Positions 53,201-57,168 of a stretch of 64,000 nucleotides of DNA are shown here, one piece after another. Under the pieces are notes generated by a model. That model was not told the DNA's origin. It ran no database searches and saw only the letters and a program-made list of their open reading frames with translations. Positions within the stretch are counted from its first letter, which is position 1, and each line of letters begins with the position of its first letter. Made by a program: the position numbers and the translations under genes. Source of the DNA: Triplophysa rosa (Eukaryota; Chordata; Actinopteri; Cypriniformes; Nemacheilidae); contig NC_079898.1 in assembly GCF_024868665.1 (NCBI RefSeq), positions 7,524,993-7,588,992 of the forward strand. Reading direction: 5' to 3'.

Positions 53201-54280
53201 TCTGTGTCCTTTACTGTTCTGCTGTGTCTGATGTGTGTGTGTGTGTGCGCTGTGCATGTGTGTGTGTGTTAGGGTTATATTGTAGATGAAGAAGCAGCTC
53301 TTCGTGCCCGCTGGGAACAAGCTTCACAGGAGACTATAGCCGAAACCACTCGCCCTTGTCCTAAATGCCAAGTTCCTGTGGAAAAGAACGGTAGACGGTT
53401 CTCTCGGAGGCTGTGTTTCCAATTGCACACTACAACTACACTTCCCATTATCCAGAATATACTACACAGTATTTACTAGGGCTGAGTATCGATTCTGATG
53501 TTACGATTCGATTCCGATTCGCAAGCTCTCGGTTCCATTCGATTCTCAATTCGAGTCAATGATTATAGATTTAATACAAATCCTATAGATATTTCTAAAA
53601 ACGATCAGTAAATATCACATTACAATGGTGAATTAAAAAATGACATGAAGATCCACAAAGCTGTATATTAAACTTGAAACACACTTGGGTATATTGAAAC
53701 AGAACAGGTTATTTTGCATTTAAGATACAGTATAACAAACAAAATTAGCTGTAAAGAGCGGCTGCAATCATATGAACCGCTGCCTTTTATGTGAAGGTGA
53801 TGTTAAATTCGATGACACACCGTGTCTGCCATGTAAATTAAGCAATGAATGCTCCCTGTTGTAACATCCACCCGTTGTAAAAAGAAAAGTGACATCTAGT
53901 GGATAATAGTGGCAATAACATTCACGTTAATGAATGTTCAGTGCTTGCGGAAACGATTAATCGATTTTTCGATTTTTTTTGCCCAGCCTTAGTATTTACT
54001 AAGTAGTGTACTAAAATTCCATTAGCACACAACTAGTTTTAACACTGAATTTTGTTTATACTCCAGTGTTGTATTCTCGTTTGTTTTTAACCTTAACCTT
54101 GAAATGTCTAACATAAACGTGTCCTTATCTTCTAACAGTATGGATAATGATTCTCTGTTGTTTATGGCAGGTGGCTGTATGCACATGGCGTGTCCGCGGT
54201 CTCCGTGTAGGTTTGAATGGTGTTGGCTGTGTCGTGTGGAGTGGAACAGGGAGTGTATGGGCAACCACTGGTTCGGATAG
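2834..54280 (+). CDS. prkn: Parkin RBR E3 ubiquitin ligase, exons 3-12 (5' end outside window)
   Basis: Parkin is a cytosolic RING-between-RING E3 ligase. PINK1 and phospho-ubiquitin activate it at damaged mitochondria, and ubiquitin passes through a RING2 cysteine. Ten exons on the + strand join in frame to give 400 codons plus stop: end of the Ubl, linker with ACT element (SLTRLDLSS), RING0, RING1, IBR, REP tryptophan and RING2. Exon lengths are 220, 119, 84, 116, 137, 62, 150, 87, 118 and 110 coding nt. Exons 5, 6, 7, 8, 9 and 11 equal the human lengths as I know them. All human zinc ligands have counterparts, as do phospho-ubiquitin-binding K151, K161, R163, K211, H302 and R305, catalytic C431 with H433, and REP W403. 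Exon 3 starts in phase 0, as in human, so about 57 Ubl residues lie upstream. The C-terminus is WFG instead of the mammalian WFDV. Human PRKN spans more than 1 Mb; here exons 3-12 take 51 kb. Confidence 0.97.
3054..4570 (+). other. prkn: Parkin intron 3
   Basis: A 1.5-kb intron. It holds a short fragment resembling the AAGGGATAGTTCACC repeat near 3218 and a (TG)n tract at 3872-3905. Nothing else was recognised. Confidence 0.8.
3872..3905. repeat. (TG)n microsatellite
   Basis: A TG run ending in GCGCGTGTG. Confidence 0.95.
4571..4689 (+). CDS. prkn: Parkin exon 4: first half of RING0
   Basis: The acceptor is TTTCTTACAG and the donor GTATGT. It encodes [20 protein letters not shown], then [19 protein letters not shown]. 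Visible zinc ligands are the C-x3-C pair (human C150/C154) and the C-x2-C pair (C166/C169). Lysine in FCKT and K/R in GKLR correspond to phospho-ubiquitin-binding K151, K161 and R163. Length is 119 nt against 122 in human. It ends in phase 0. Confidence 0.96.
4770..4975. repeat. Dispersed palindromic repeat (AACCCAGCATTTTGGG type)
   Basis: Repeated AACCCA and TGGGTT motifs occur in both orientations, including AACAACCCAGCATTTTGGGC. It begins about 80 bp after the exon 4 donor. Confidence 0.55.
5378..6310. mobile_element. Non-autonomous hAT-type DNA transposon (933 bp)
   Basis: The termini are TAGTGCTGTCAA on the left and TTGACAGCCCTA on the right, inverted with 11 of 12 matches. Flanks AAAATATT and AAAATAAT match at 7 of 8 bases, as expected for an old 8-bp hAT target duplication. 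Subterminal ATCGAT/ATTAATC and GCGTTAACGC motifs belong to a widespread vertebrate family. No transposase is visible. Confidence 0.75.
8341..8527 (+). mobile_element. tRNA-derived SINE, 5' part (split copy)
   Basis: A-box-like TGGCCTAATGG near 8350 and B-box-like GGTTCGATTC near 8394 are Pol III promoter remnants of a tRNA head. The body matches the copy at 41384, with an internal deletion of about 30 bp. The 3' tail resumes at about 8934 after an LTR insertion. Confidence 0.85.
8528..8933 (-). mobile_element. Solo LTR-like element (family copy A) inside the SINE
   Basis: Begins TGTAATA and contains AAGGAGGCGGGG near its left end, matching the minus-oriented copy at 26884-27216. Low-complexity C/T and CTCTC motifs follow. 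The SINE sequence GTATGGGTCACCATATCTGA continues on the far side, so the LTR interrupts it. The right boundary is uncertain by a few bases. Confidence 0.65.
8934..8985 (+). mobile_element. tRNA-derived SINE, 3' tail (split copy)
   Basis: CGGGTATGGGTCACCATATC matches the tail of the intact copy at about 41614-41635. Confidence 0.75.
12109..12573. repeat. Palindromic cyprinid-type repeat, probably two copies nested
   Basis: Contains TCACCCTCTTGTCATTTCAA, AAAGAAGATATTTTGAA and a right end TTGGGTGAACTGTCCCTTTA. A second partial core begins near 12325. The same family recurs at 37647, 48528, 50647 and 54657. Confidence 0.7.
12975..13058 (+). CDS. prkn: Parkin exon 5: RING0 middle
   Basis: An 84-nt exon, the human length, between ...TGTGGCAG and GTGAGA. 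It encodes [20 protein letters not shown], then QDCDGRVA. The GVCQSQDC cysteines correspond to human zinc ligands C196 and C201. Both boundaries are phase 0. Confidence 0.96.
13059..13554 (+). other. prkn: Parkin intron 5
   Basis: A 496-nt intron with no repeat or other gene recognised. Confidence 0.9.
13555..13670 (+). CDS. prkn: Parkin exon 6: end of RING0 and start of RING1
   Basis: A 116-nt exon, the human length. It starts [20 protein letters not shown] and ends [19 protein letters not shown] holds the last RING0 ligands (C212, H215) and phospho-ubiquitin-binding K211. CIAC gives the first two RING1 ligands (C238, C241). The acceptor is TCCTTGTAG and the donor GTGAGT. Two bases of the last codon remain (AT plus G from exon 7, methionine; human has arginine at this column). 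Confidence 0.96.
14669..14710. mobile_element. Host repeat fragment carrying a nested insertion
   Basis: TAGTGGTCGACCGATAAGG is the terminus of a common fish repeat (from memory). The sequence resumes after the insertion at 15288 with ACCCATATTTAG. Confidence 0.5.
14711..15279. mobile_element. hAT-type MITE (569 bp) nested in another repeat
   Basis: Terminal inverted repeats TAGGGTTGGGAATCG and CGATTCCCAACCCTA match perfectly over 15 bp. The flanking 8-bp target duplication GTGCCGAT (14703-14710 and 15280-15287) is perfect. Both arms are rich in ATTCCGAT. No transposase is present. Confidence 0.9.
15426..15959. mobile_element. TTAA-flanked MITE (piggyBac- or Kolobok-like target)
   Basis: The ends AGGGGTCATG and CATATGACCCCT are inverted, and both flanks are TTAA (15422-15425 and 15960-15963). 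About 534 bp with no transposase. TTAA duplication fits piggyBac or Kolobok; the sequence alone does not decide. Confidence 0.75.
16382..16518 (+). CDS. prkn: Parkin exon 7: RING1 core
   Basis: A 137-nt exon, the human length. It encodes [20 protein letters not shown], then [20 protein letters not shown] and SLPCA. RING1 ligands C253, H257, C260, C263 and C289 are all present. RING1 docks the E2 and binds phospho-ubiquitin. The acceptor is GTCTTGCAG and the donor GTAAAC. It ends one base into a codon completed by exon 8 29.6 kb away. Confidence 0.97.
16519..18407 (+). other. prkn: Parkin intron 7, segment 1
   Basis: T/C-rich sequence at 16580-16990 explains long accidental ORFs there. No coding evidence. 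The section 17680-17830 is unique and contains an ATGCAAAT octamer in a TAAT-rich context, a possible regulatory element. Confidence 0.6.
18416..19612. mobile_element. Probable hAT-type element (about 1.2 kb)
   Basis: The ends AGTGCTGCTAAATCGATT and TTCGATTTGACAGCACT are imperfectly inverted. Flanks TGTACACA and TGTACATA match at 7 of 8 bases. A further imperfect palindrome with GACGTCACGCACC and TTACGTCACCACC lies at about 19090-19470. No transposase. Confidence 0.5.
19766..19785. repeat. (CA)n microsatellite
   Basis: A short uninterrupted CA run. Confidence 0.9.
20791..20895. repeat. Fragment of a dispersed repeat with GTAATGCGTTAC core
   Basis: Begins CAGTGTTGGGAGTAATGCGT and contains repeated ATTACTGTAACG/TATTACTTTT. 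It resembles the terminus of a hAT-like family frequent in vertebrates. The opposite terminus was not found. Confidence 0.5.
21893..22348. repeat. Dispersed repeat S, copy 1
   Basis: Begins TTAAAGGGGTGGTGCAACGG and ends near CGCTAAAAGATGCCGGTCAT. It is collinear with 61916-62376, with substitutions and indels. TTAA at the left edge suggests a TTAA-targeting DNA transposon. Overlapping ORFs are not coding. Confidence 0.8.
22872..22915 (-). mobile_element. LINE 3'-tail fragment, antisense
   Basis: ATGCATTTGGCAGATGCTTT followed by TATCCAATC is the reverse complement of the tail motif seen in sense at 25395-25440. Confidence 0.55.
23891..23996 (+). repeat. Direct repeat D, copy 1
   Basis: AATAACTGTTGAGTAGTTTC opens this copy and TATATTTTAACCAAACACA ends it. 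A diverged copy in the same orientation lies at 24534-24642. Confidence 0.75.
24534..24642 (+). repeat. Direct repeat D, copy 2
   Basis: Same start and end motifs as copy 1, 643 bp downstream, with several indels in the AT-rich middle. It abuts the LINE remnant. Confidence 0.75.
24643..25440 (+). mobile_element. LINE 3' end (L2-like), with an internal inserted repeat
   Basis: The 24643-24930 part encodes, across frameshifts, a typical reverse-transcriptase-ORF tail: [18 protein letters not shown] early, then [20 protein letters not shown] and [11 protein letters not shown]. The usual 3' tail TCGCTTTGGATAAAAGCGTC lies at 25401-25420. About 24970-25340 between them is an ATTTTACAG/CTGTAAAAT-rich palindromic repeat, apparently inserted. 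This is a dead 5'-truncated copy. Confidence 0.75.
26400..27912 (+). mobile_element. Composite dispersed element with nested LTR
   Basis: The left part (26400-26883) includes an ATG-started reading frame [20 protein letters not shown] that I recall from multi-copy fish repeats. The right part resumes after the LTR and ends near TCTCTAGTATTGCTTTAA. The ORF runs only about 47 codons to a stop. Boundaries are approximate. Confidence 0.45.
26884..27216 (-). mobile_element. Solo LTR-like element (family copy B), 333 bp
   Basis: Read on the minus strand it starts TGTGACGAGGGAGGCGTGAC and ends TTTTATTACA, with TG/CA ends. Flanks GCGCA and GTGCA are an imperfect 5-bp match. It shares the GTTCGCCGGTTCCCGCCTCC motif and a TGTTTGTTTATTTT core with copy C. 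Confidence 0.7.
28165..28312 (+). repeat. Dispersed repeat R, copy 1, left part
   Basis: GAGGTGAGGTTGTGAATTGC through CGCTCTATAGA matches the intact copy at 47381-47755. It is split by a 937-bp insertion. Confidence 0.85.
28313..29249. mobile_element. 937-bp insertion inside repeat R with 8-bp TSD
   Basis: It is flanked by perfect copies of TCTATAGA (28305-28312 and 29250-29257). Removing it and one copy restores the repeat R sequence seen intact at 47381-47755. The ends share a short inverted CCTTTT/AAAAGG. An 8-bp duplication fits hAT or P superfamilies. The longest ORF inside (minus, 28820-29146) is not recognised. Confidence 0.8.
29250..29473 (+). repeat. Dispersed repeat R, copy 1, right part
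   Basis: GCAGTTTGTCCATTTAGGGC to GACACACCGGACCTTTAA, matching the second half of the 47.4-kb copy. Confidence 0.85.
29800..30110. repeat. GTCCCCAC-type dispersed repeat between CA microsatellites
   Basis: Bounded by short CA runs. It has GTGGGGACGG on the left and GGTCCCCACGGTGACACGAG on the right, plus CCCTAACCCTAAACCTAAAG. It matches from memory a common fish repeat. Confidence 0.6.
31350..31420. repeat. Fragment of palindromic cyprinid-type repeat
   Basis: CACCCAAAAATGAAATTGTC followed by CTACCCTCGTGTCATTTCAA. Confidence 0.5.
31912..32777. mobile_element. hAT-type element (866 bp)
   Basis: Inverted ends CAGTGGTTCTCAAACT and AAGTTTGAGAACCGCTG. Flanks AACTAGAA (31904-31911) and ACCTAGAA (32778-32785) match at 7 of 8. 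GGTACGCGTACC and GGTGGTACTTG motifs lie near both ends. No transposase. Confidence 0.8.
32833..33207 (-). repeat. Dispersed repeat R, copy 2 (inverted)
   Basis: Reverse complement of the family at 47381-47755: starts TTAAAGGTGCTGTGTGTAAT and ends at CTCACCACTAGATTCCG. It lies 55 bp after the hAT-type element. Confidence 0.85.
34405..34520. repeat. Fragment of palindromic cyprinid-type repeat
   Basis: GTAAATGAAAATTTTGTCAT and CATTTACTCGTGTCAT, followed by a diverged core. Confidence 0.45.
35297..35595. mobile_element. hAT-type MITE M (299 bp), copy 1
   Basis: Starts CAGTGGTTCTCAAACT and ends GTTTGTAAACTACTG. It has a perfect 8-bp duplication TGTTAGAA (35289-35296 and 35596-35603). The interior with CCCCCTTTGTGTAGAGTGCA matches copy 2 at 57408-57680. 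Confidence 0.9.
36951..36966 (+). repeat. Poly-G run, G9-C-G6
   Basis: Nine G, one C, six G. It is a possible quadruplex former or a sequencing-prone homopolymer. Confidence 0.9.
37647..38004. repeat. Palindromic cyprinid-type repeat, near-complete copy
   Basis: Left end TTAAAGGGATAGTCCACCCA, right end GGCAGAATTTTCCTTTTAA. The interior arms (GGGGCACCATTGACTACC against GGTAGTGAATGGTGCCCC) are inverted, so the element is a long imperfect hairpin. Confidence 0.8.
38005..41383 (+). other. prkn: Parkin intron 7, segment 38.0-41.4 kb
   Basis: No gene or clear transposon terminus. The region 39660-40130 and the stretch before the TG run at 41020-41145 look unique and moderately GC-rich, with TAAT/ATTA motifs. 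They are candidates for conserved non-coding DNA. A (GT)n run lies at 41152-41171. Confidence 0.5.
41384..41655 (+). mobile_element. tRNA-derived SINE, intact copy
   Basis: A-box-like TGGCCTAATGGTTAGAGAG and B-box-like GGTTCGAATCT define the tRNA head. The body has GAGGTGCCCTTGAGCAAGGC and GCTGCCCACTGCTCCAGGTG. The tail is GTATGGGTCACCATATCTGA. It is more complete than the copy at 8341. Confidence 0.88.
43285..43489 (+). mobile_element. LTR-like fragment (family copy C), 5'-truncated
   Basis: TAAAAGGAGGAGCGAC through GTTCGCCGGTTCCCTCC to TTGTTACA aligns with the minus-strand reading of copy B. The 5' third is absent. Confidence 0.65.
43491..43516. repeat. (AT)n microsatellite
   Basis: A TATATA run directly after LTR copy C. 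Confidence 0.85.
43951..45947 (+). other. prkn: Parkin intron 7, final segment
   Basis: No repeat recognised. The longest open frame of the window (188 codons, 44163-44729, +) lies here but has no recognisable domain. The same area (about 44500-44900) looks unique and could be conserved non-coding sequence. Confidence 0.5.
45948..46062 (+). pseudogene. prkn: Decayed tandem duplicate of Parkin exon 8 start with intron tail
   Basis: Starts CAGTTGCTTT like 46063. AACTGTATTTCTTTT, the CT tract and CTGGCTGTCCTGACT then recur in the same order, so this is a 115-bp tandem unit. The exon-like part (46017 to about 46054) matches the first 38 nt of exon 8 with three mismatches. The acceptor TAG is CAT here, so this copy cannot be spliced as an exon start. 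It contains no donor. Confidence 0.85.
46134..46195 (+). CDS. prkn: Parkin exon 8: end of RING1
   Basis: A 62-nt exon, the human length, after a strong CT-rich tract ending TTTAG; the donor is GTAGGT. Joined to exon 7 it reads [20 protein letters not shown], then EQ. The first cysteine completes RING1 (human C293). IHHFR carries the phospho-ubiquitin contacts H302 and R305. A decayed partial copy of this exon and its upstream intron lies immediately 5' (45948-46062). Confidence 0.96.
46196..46832 (+). other. prkn: Parkin intron 8
   Basis: A 637-nt intron with no recognised repeat. Confidence 0.85.
46833..46982 (+). CDS. prkn: Parkin exon 9: first part of IBR
   Basis: A 150-nt exon, the human length, phase 0 at both ends. 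It opens [20 protein letters not shown], then [16 protein letters not shown], and ends [12 protein letters not shown]. The IBR ligands C332, C337, C352 and C360 are present. An extra cysteine sits next to C352, where human has threonine. The acceptor is TTTTTCAG and the donor GTAAGA. Confidence 0.96.
47381..47755 (+). repeat. Dispersed repeat R, copy 3 (intact reference copy)
   Basis: From CATCTAGTGGTGAGGTTGTG to ACTGGTCCTTTAA, uninterrupted. It shows that the 28.2-29.5 kb copy carries an insertion at GCTCTGTAGGGCAG. Confidence 0.85.
48528..48843. repeat. Palindromic cyprinid-type repeat
   Basis: TTAAAGTATACCTAAAAATG on the left, TTTGGGTGAACTGTCCCTTTA on the right. The interior arms are inverted. 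Confidence 0.8.
49659..49681. repeat. (GA)n microsatellite
   Basis: A GAGAGA run. Confidence 0.9.
49806..49863. repeat. (AC)n microsatellite, about 58 bp
   Basis: An uninterrupted AC run, the longest simple repeat in the window. Confidence 0.98.
50107..50320. repeat. GT-rich minisatellite with 90-bp tandem unit
   Basis: A non-repetitive core, GATTCAGGAGGGGGTTATGC followed by TTGTGGTCC, occurs at 50187 and again exactly 90 bp later at 50277, without mismatch, embedded in (GT)n/(GC) variants. Confidence 0.92.
50647..50917. repeat. Palindromic cyprinid-type repeat
   Basis: Left TTAAAGTGATAGTTCACCCC. The inverted core is GATATTTTGAAGAATGTT against ATTCTTCAAAATATC. Confidence 0.8.
52853..52939 (+). 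CDS. prkn: Parkin exon 10: end of IBR
   Basis: An 87-nt exon (29 codons; human 28) encoding [20 protein letters not shown], then [12 protein letters not shown] ligands C365, C368, H373 and C377 are conserved. The start is set by the upstream GTGTAG acceptor, because only this keeps phase 0 and the first cysteine. Leucine replaces the human phenylalanine in FAFCREC. A second AG preceded by TTTTGC lies 14 nt inside the exon and would shift the frame. The donor is GTGAGA. Confidence 0.93.
52940..53272 (+). other. prkn: Parkin intron 10
   Basis: A 333-nt intron. It ends in a TG-rich tract (53231-53270) immediately before the exon 11 acceptor. The pyrimidine-rich stretch (53193-53220) is displaced about 50 nt upstream. 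Confidence 0.9.
53231..53270 (+). promoter_or_regulatory. prkn: TG-repeat tract at the exon 11 3' splice site
   Basis: Two (TG)n runs separated by GCGCTGTGCA occupy the place of the polypyrimidine tract. UG repeats are the known binding sequence of TDP-43, and such a tract before CFTR exon 9 promotes skipping. That it acts so here is inference. Confidence 0.5.
53273..53390 (+). CDS. prkn: Parkin exon 11: REP helix and start of RING2
   Basis: A 118-nt exon, the human length. It encodes [20 protein letters not shown], then [23 protein letters not shown] carries the REP tryptophan (human W403), which blocks the E2 site on RING1. PCPKC holds RING2 ligands C418 and C421. The acceptor AG follows about 40 nt of TG-rich repeat rather than a pyrimidine tract. 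The donor is GTAGAC. It ends one base into a glycine codon. Confidence 0.95.
53391..54170 (+). other. prkn: Parkin intron 11
   Basis: A 780-nt intron, two thirds of which is a hAT-type MITE (53477-53991) that starts 87 nt after the donor and ends 179 nt before the acceptor. Confidence 0.9.
53477..53991. mobile_element. hAT-type MITE (515 bp) in Parkin intron 11
   Basis: Ends TAGGGCTGAG and GCCCAGCCTTA are inverted with minor mismatch. The 8-bp duplication GTATTTAC (53469-53476 and 53992-53999) is perfect. Subterminal TCGATT motifs occur on both sides. No transposase. Confidence 0.9.
54171..54280 (+). CDS. prkn: Parkin exon 12: RING2 catalytic core and stop
   Basis: The acceptor is TTTATGGCAG. 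It encodes [20 protein letters not shown], then [16 protein letters not shown] and TAG. GGCMHM contains the catalytic cysteine (human C431) and H433. The other RING2 ligands C436, C441, C446, C449, C457 and H461 are in place. W462 and F463 are kept, but the protein ends HWFG, where human ends HWFDV. The 3' UTR follows, with ATTAAA at 54484 and AATAAA at 54941 as candidate poly(A) signals. Confidence 0.95.
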
Positions 54281-54982
54281 ATCGAAGACGCTCGCACCGT
54301 GAGCCCAAACTCACTCAGGGAATGAAGGTCTACGTGTGTTTTGTAGTGAAGTGGTGAACGGAAAACTTGTAGAACACTATTGAATAATGATCATGTCATC
54401 ATTATCGCTGTTTTGATGCATCACAGAAATGCTGAAGGACATTCACATGCATTTGTGGTAACCACAAAATGTGTGTTTAGTTTATTAAATACAGTATGTA
54501 TCAAAATCTGAATCTGTATTAAAATCTTTTTTCAAAATCAAATGCGAGTCATATTTCTTAAAAAATCTCATTTTAATATCACAATGTAGTTACTAATGAA
54601 AGAATTGTTGTACTGACTGCATTTAATAATCATAATGAGAATGATGAATGTTATTGCAACACAAAAGAAGATATTTTGAAGAATGCTGGTAAATGAACAA
54701 TAACGGTAGCCATTCACTTGCATTGGCTTTATGTCCATACAATAGAAGTGAAAGGGCACCGCCGTTTTCCAAAATTCTTCAAAATATCTTCTTTTGTGTT
54801 CTGCAGAAGAAAGAAAGTCATACAGGTTTGAAATGACAAGAGGGTGAATAAATGATAACCGAATTTTCATTCTTGGGTGAACTATTGCTTTAACTTGCAC
54901 ACCTCATGCAAGGACTATTGTCACTCAAACACTTCATGTTAATAAACCATATGATTACAATTTACATTCTGTGATACATGTA
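54281..54982 (+). other. prkn: Parkin 3' UTR and flank
   Basis: Non-coding after the stop. ATTAAA at 54484 and AATAAA at 54941 are candidate poly(A) signals. The second lies downstream of a palindromic repeat (54657-54893). Confidence 0.55.
54657..54893. repeat. Palindromic cyprinid-type repeat, 5'-truncated
   Basis: AAAGAAGATATTTTGAAGAA on the left arm, TTCTTCAAAATATCTTCTTT on the right arm, and the end TTGGGTGAACTATTGCTTTAA. Confidence 0.8.
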
Positions 54983-56494
54983 CAGTATCTCACAGAAGTG
55001 AGTACACCCCTCGCATTTTTGTAAATATTTTATTATATCTTTTCATGTTACAACACTGAAGAAATTATACTTTGCTACAATGTAAAGTAGTGAGTGTACA
55101 GCTTGTATAACAGTGTAAATTTGCTGTCCCCTCAAAATAACTCAACACACAGCCATTGATGTCTAATCCGCTGGCAACAAAAGTGAGTACACCCCTAAAT
55201 GAAAATGTCCAAATTGGGCCCAATTAGCCATTTTTCCTCCCCGGTGTCATGTGATTCTTTAGTGTTACAAGGTCTCAGGTGTGAATGGGGAGCAGGTGTG
55301 TTAAATTTGGTGTTATCGCTCTCACTCTCATACTGGTCACTGGAAGTTCAACATGGCACCTCATGGCAAAGACCTCTCTGAGGATCTGAAAAAAAGAATT
55401 GTTGCTCTACATAAAGATGGTCTAGGCTATAAGAAGATTGCCAAGACCCTGAAACTGAGCTATAGCACGGTGGCCAAGACCATACAGCAGTTAAACAGGA
55501 CAGGTTCCACTCAGAACAGGCCTCGCCATGGTCGACCAAAGAAATTGAGTGCACGTGCTCAGCGTCATATCCAGAGGTTGTCTTTGGGAAATAGTTGTAT
55601 GAGTGCTGCCAGCATTGCTGCAGAGGTTGAAGGGGTGGGGGGTCATCCTGTCAGTGCTCAGACCAGACGCCGCACACTGCATTAAATTGGTCTGCATGGC
55701 TAAAGGTGATGCACAAGAAAGCCCTCAAACAGTTTGCTGAAGACAAGCAGACTAAGGACACCATGGAACCATGTCCTGTGGTCTGATGAGACCAAGATAA
55801 ACTTATTTGGTTCAGATGGTGTCAAGCGTGTGTGGTGGCAACCAGGTGAGGAGTACAAAGACAAGTGTGTCTTGCCTACAGTCAAGCATGGTGGTGGGAG
55901 TGTCATGGTCTGGTGCTGCCTGCACTGGGGAGCTACAGTTCATTGAGGTAATCATGAATGCCAACATGTACTGTGACATACTGAAGCAGAGCATGATCCC
56001 CTCCTTTCAGAGACTGGGCCGCAGGGCAGTATTCCAACATGATAACGACGCCAAATGAAGCTGAGGGTAAAGGTGGTGGATGTCTCCAGACCTAAACCCT
56101 GTTGAGCATCTGTGGGGCATCCTAAAACGGAAGGTGGAGGAGCGCAAGGTCTCTAACATCCACCAGCTCCGTGATGTCGTCATGAAGGAGTGGAAGAGGA
56201 CTCCAGTGGCAACCTGTGCAGCTCTGGTGAACTTCATGCCCATGAAGGTTAAGGCAAATAATAGAAAATAATGGTGGCCACACAAAATATTGACACTTTG
56301 GGCCCAATTTGGACATTTTCATTTAGGGGTGTACTCACTTTTGTTGCCAGGGGTTTAGACATTAATGGCTGTGTGTTGAGTTATTTTGAGGGGACAGCAA
56401 ATTTACACTGTTATACAAGCTGTACACTCACTACTTTACATTGTAGCAAAATGTCATTTCTTCAGTGTTGTCACATGAAAAGATATAATAAAAT
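54983..56494 (+). mobile_element. Tc1-like transposon, right end truncated
   Basis: The left end follows TA (54981-54982). GTGAGTACACCCCT occurs near the outer end (54999) and again about 185 bp inward (55185), the direct-repeat-in-inverted-repeat layout of fish Tc1 elements. The inner right copy AGGGGTGTACTCACTT lies at 56325-56340. The right arm stops at AAAGATATAATAAAAT (56494), so about the last 50 bp including the outer repeat is missing. It contains a dead transposase. Confidence 0.9.
55353..56271 (+). pseudogene. Tc1 transposase pseudogene
   Basis: The N-terminal part (55353-55685) is open: MAPHGKDLSEDLKKRIVALH begins the paired-like DNA-binding helices, with GRPKK as an AT-hook-like motif. 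It ends in a premature stop. DDE blocks follow in shifting frames: WSDETK (first D), HDNDAK then a stop (second D), and PDLNPVEHLW (E). At least two frame changes and several stops separate them. The element cannot make its own transposase and, without its right end, probably cannot be mobilised. Confidence 0.92.
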
Positions 56495-57093
56495 GCATGA
56501 TGTCATTTAATTCTTCACATCATGGATTTACCCCTTGACGGCTCATCATTATGACCAGGGATGGATTATGGGCAAGGCCATGTTACTTTAGCAGACCAGA
56601 CCACTACATAGTAGACGCCAAGGCAGTGTTCTAGAACAAGTCTGCACAAGTCTACAAGTGTGTTCTCTGGTTTATATCTATATGGTGATTTAATGCGTTT
56701 AAACAGTCATGATCTGCACACCCTTATGTTCAGTCTGATAATATGTTATATTCATACCTTAAACAAAAGCATGTGCAACCTCAGTTAAAGATTATGAGAT
56801 AACTGTTAGTTAATCACATTTTATTGTGGGGAGTTTGTACAGGGAATGTCATAAGATGATGTTTAACACACATGTGCTTTATGACGCGCAGTAACAGAGA
56901 AACAAATCATCTGACGATAATCCCAGCTCAAGAGAGTAGATTTCTCCTGTCGGTATTCTGGACAAGTTGAAGGAAAGAAGCTCATTTTAAACACTTATAG
57001 TACTTCTGTTACATGATTGCCAGGGTTTTCTTGGGCTGAGCAAGGCAGAGATAAGTATATGGTCTGGTATTGTCATTTAAATAAAGTAGAAGA
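56495..57093. other. Intergenic, upstream of the ankyrin gene
   Basis: About 600 bp without repeat or coding signal. Any promoter or 5' UTR of the ankyrin gene would be here, but no TATA or CpG island stands out. Confidence 0.6.
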
Positions 57094-57168
57094 ATGAAGA
57101 GATTTCAAGATGGACCCCATGGGCATGAGAACCTTGGGATTGAATTGACCGATGGAGTCTCCAGTCAG
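57094..57168 (+). CDS. Ankyrin gene exon 1 (start codon)
   Basis: ATG at 57094, 25 codons (MKRFQDGPHGHENLGIELTD then GVSSQ), donor GTGAGG. There is an in-frame stop upstream. The start is chosen because it gives phase 0 joining to exon 2. A non-coding 5' exon cannot be excluded. Confidence 0.65.

Noticed and set aside
54568..54900. 110-codon minus-strand frame after Parkin
   Set aside because: It is the translation of a palindromic dispersed repeat.
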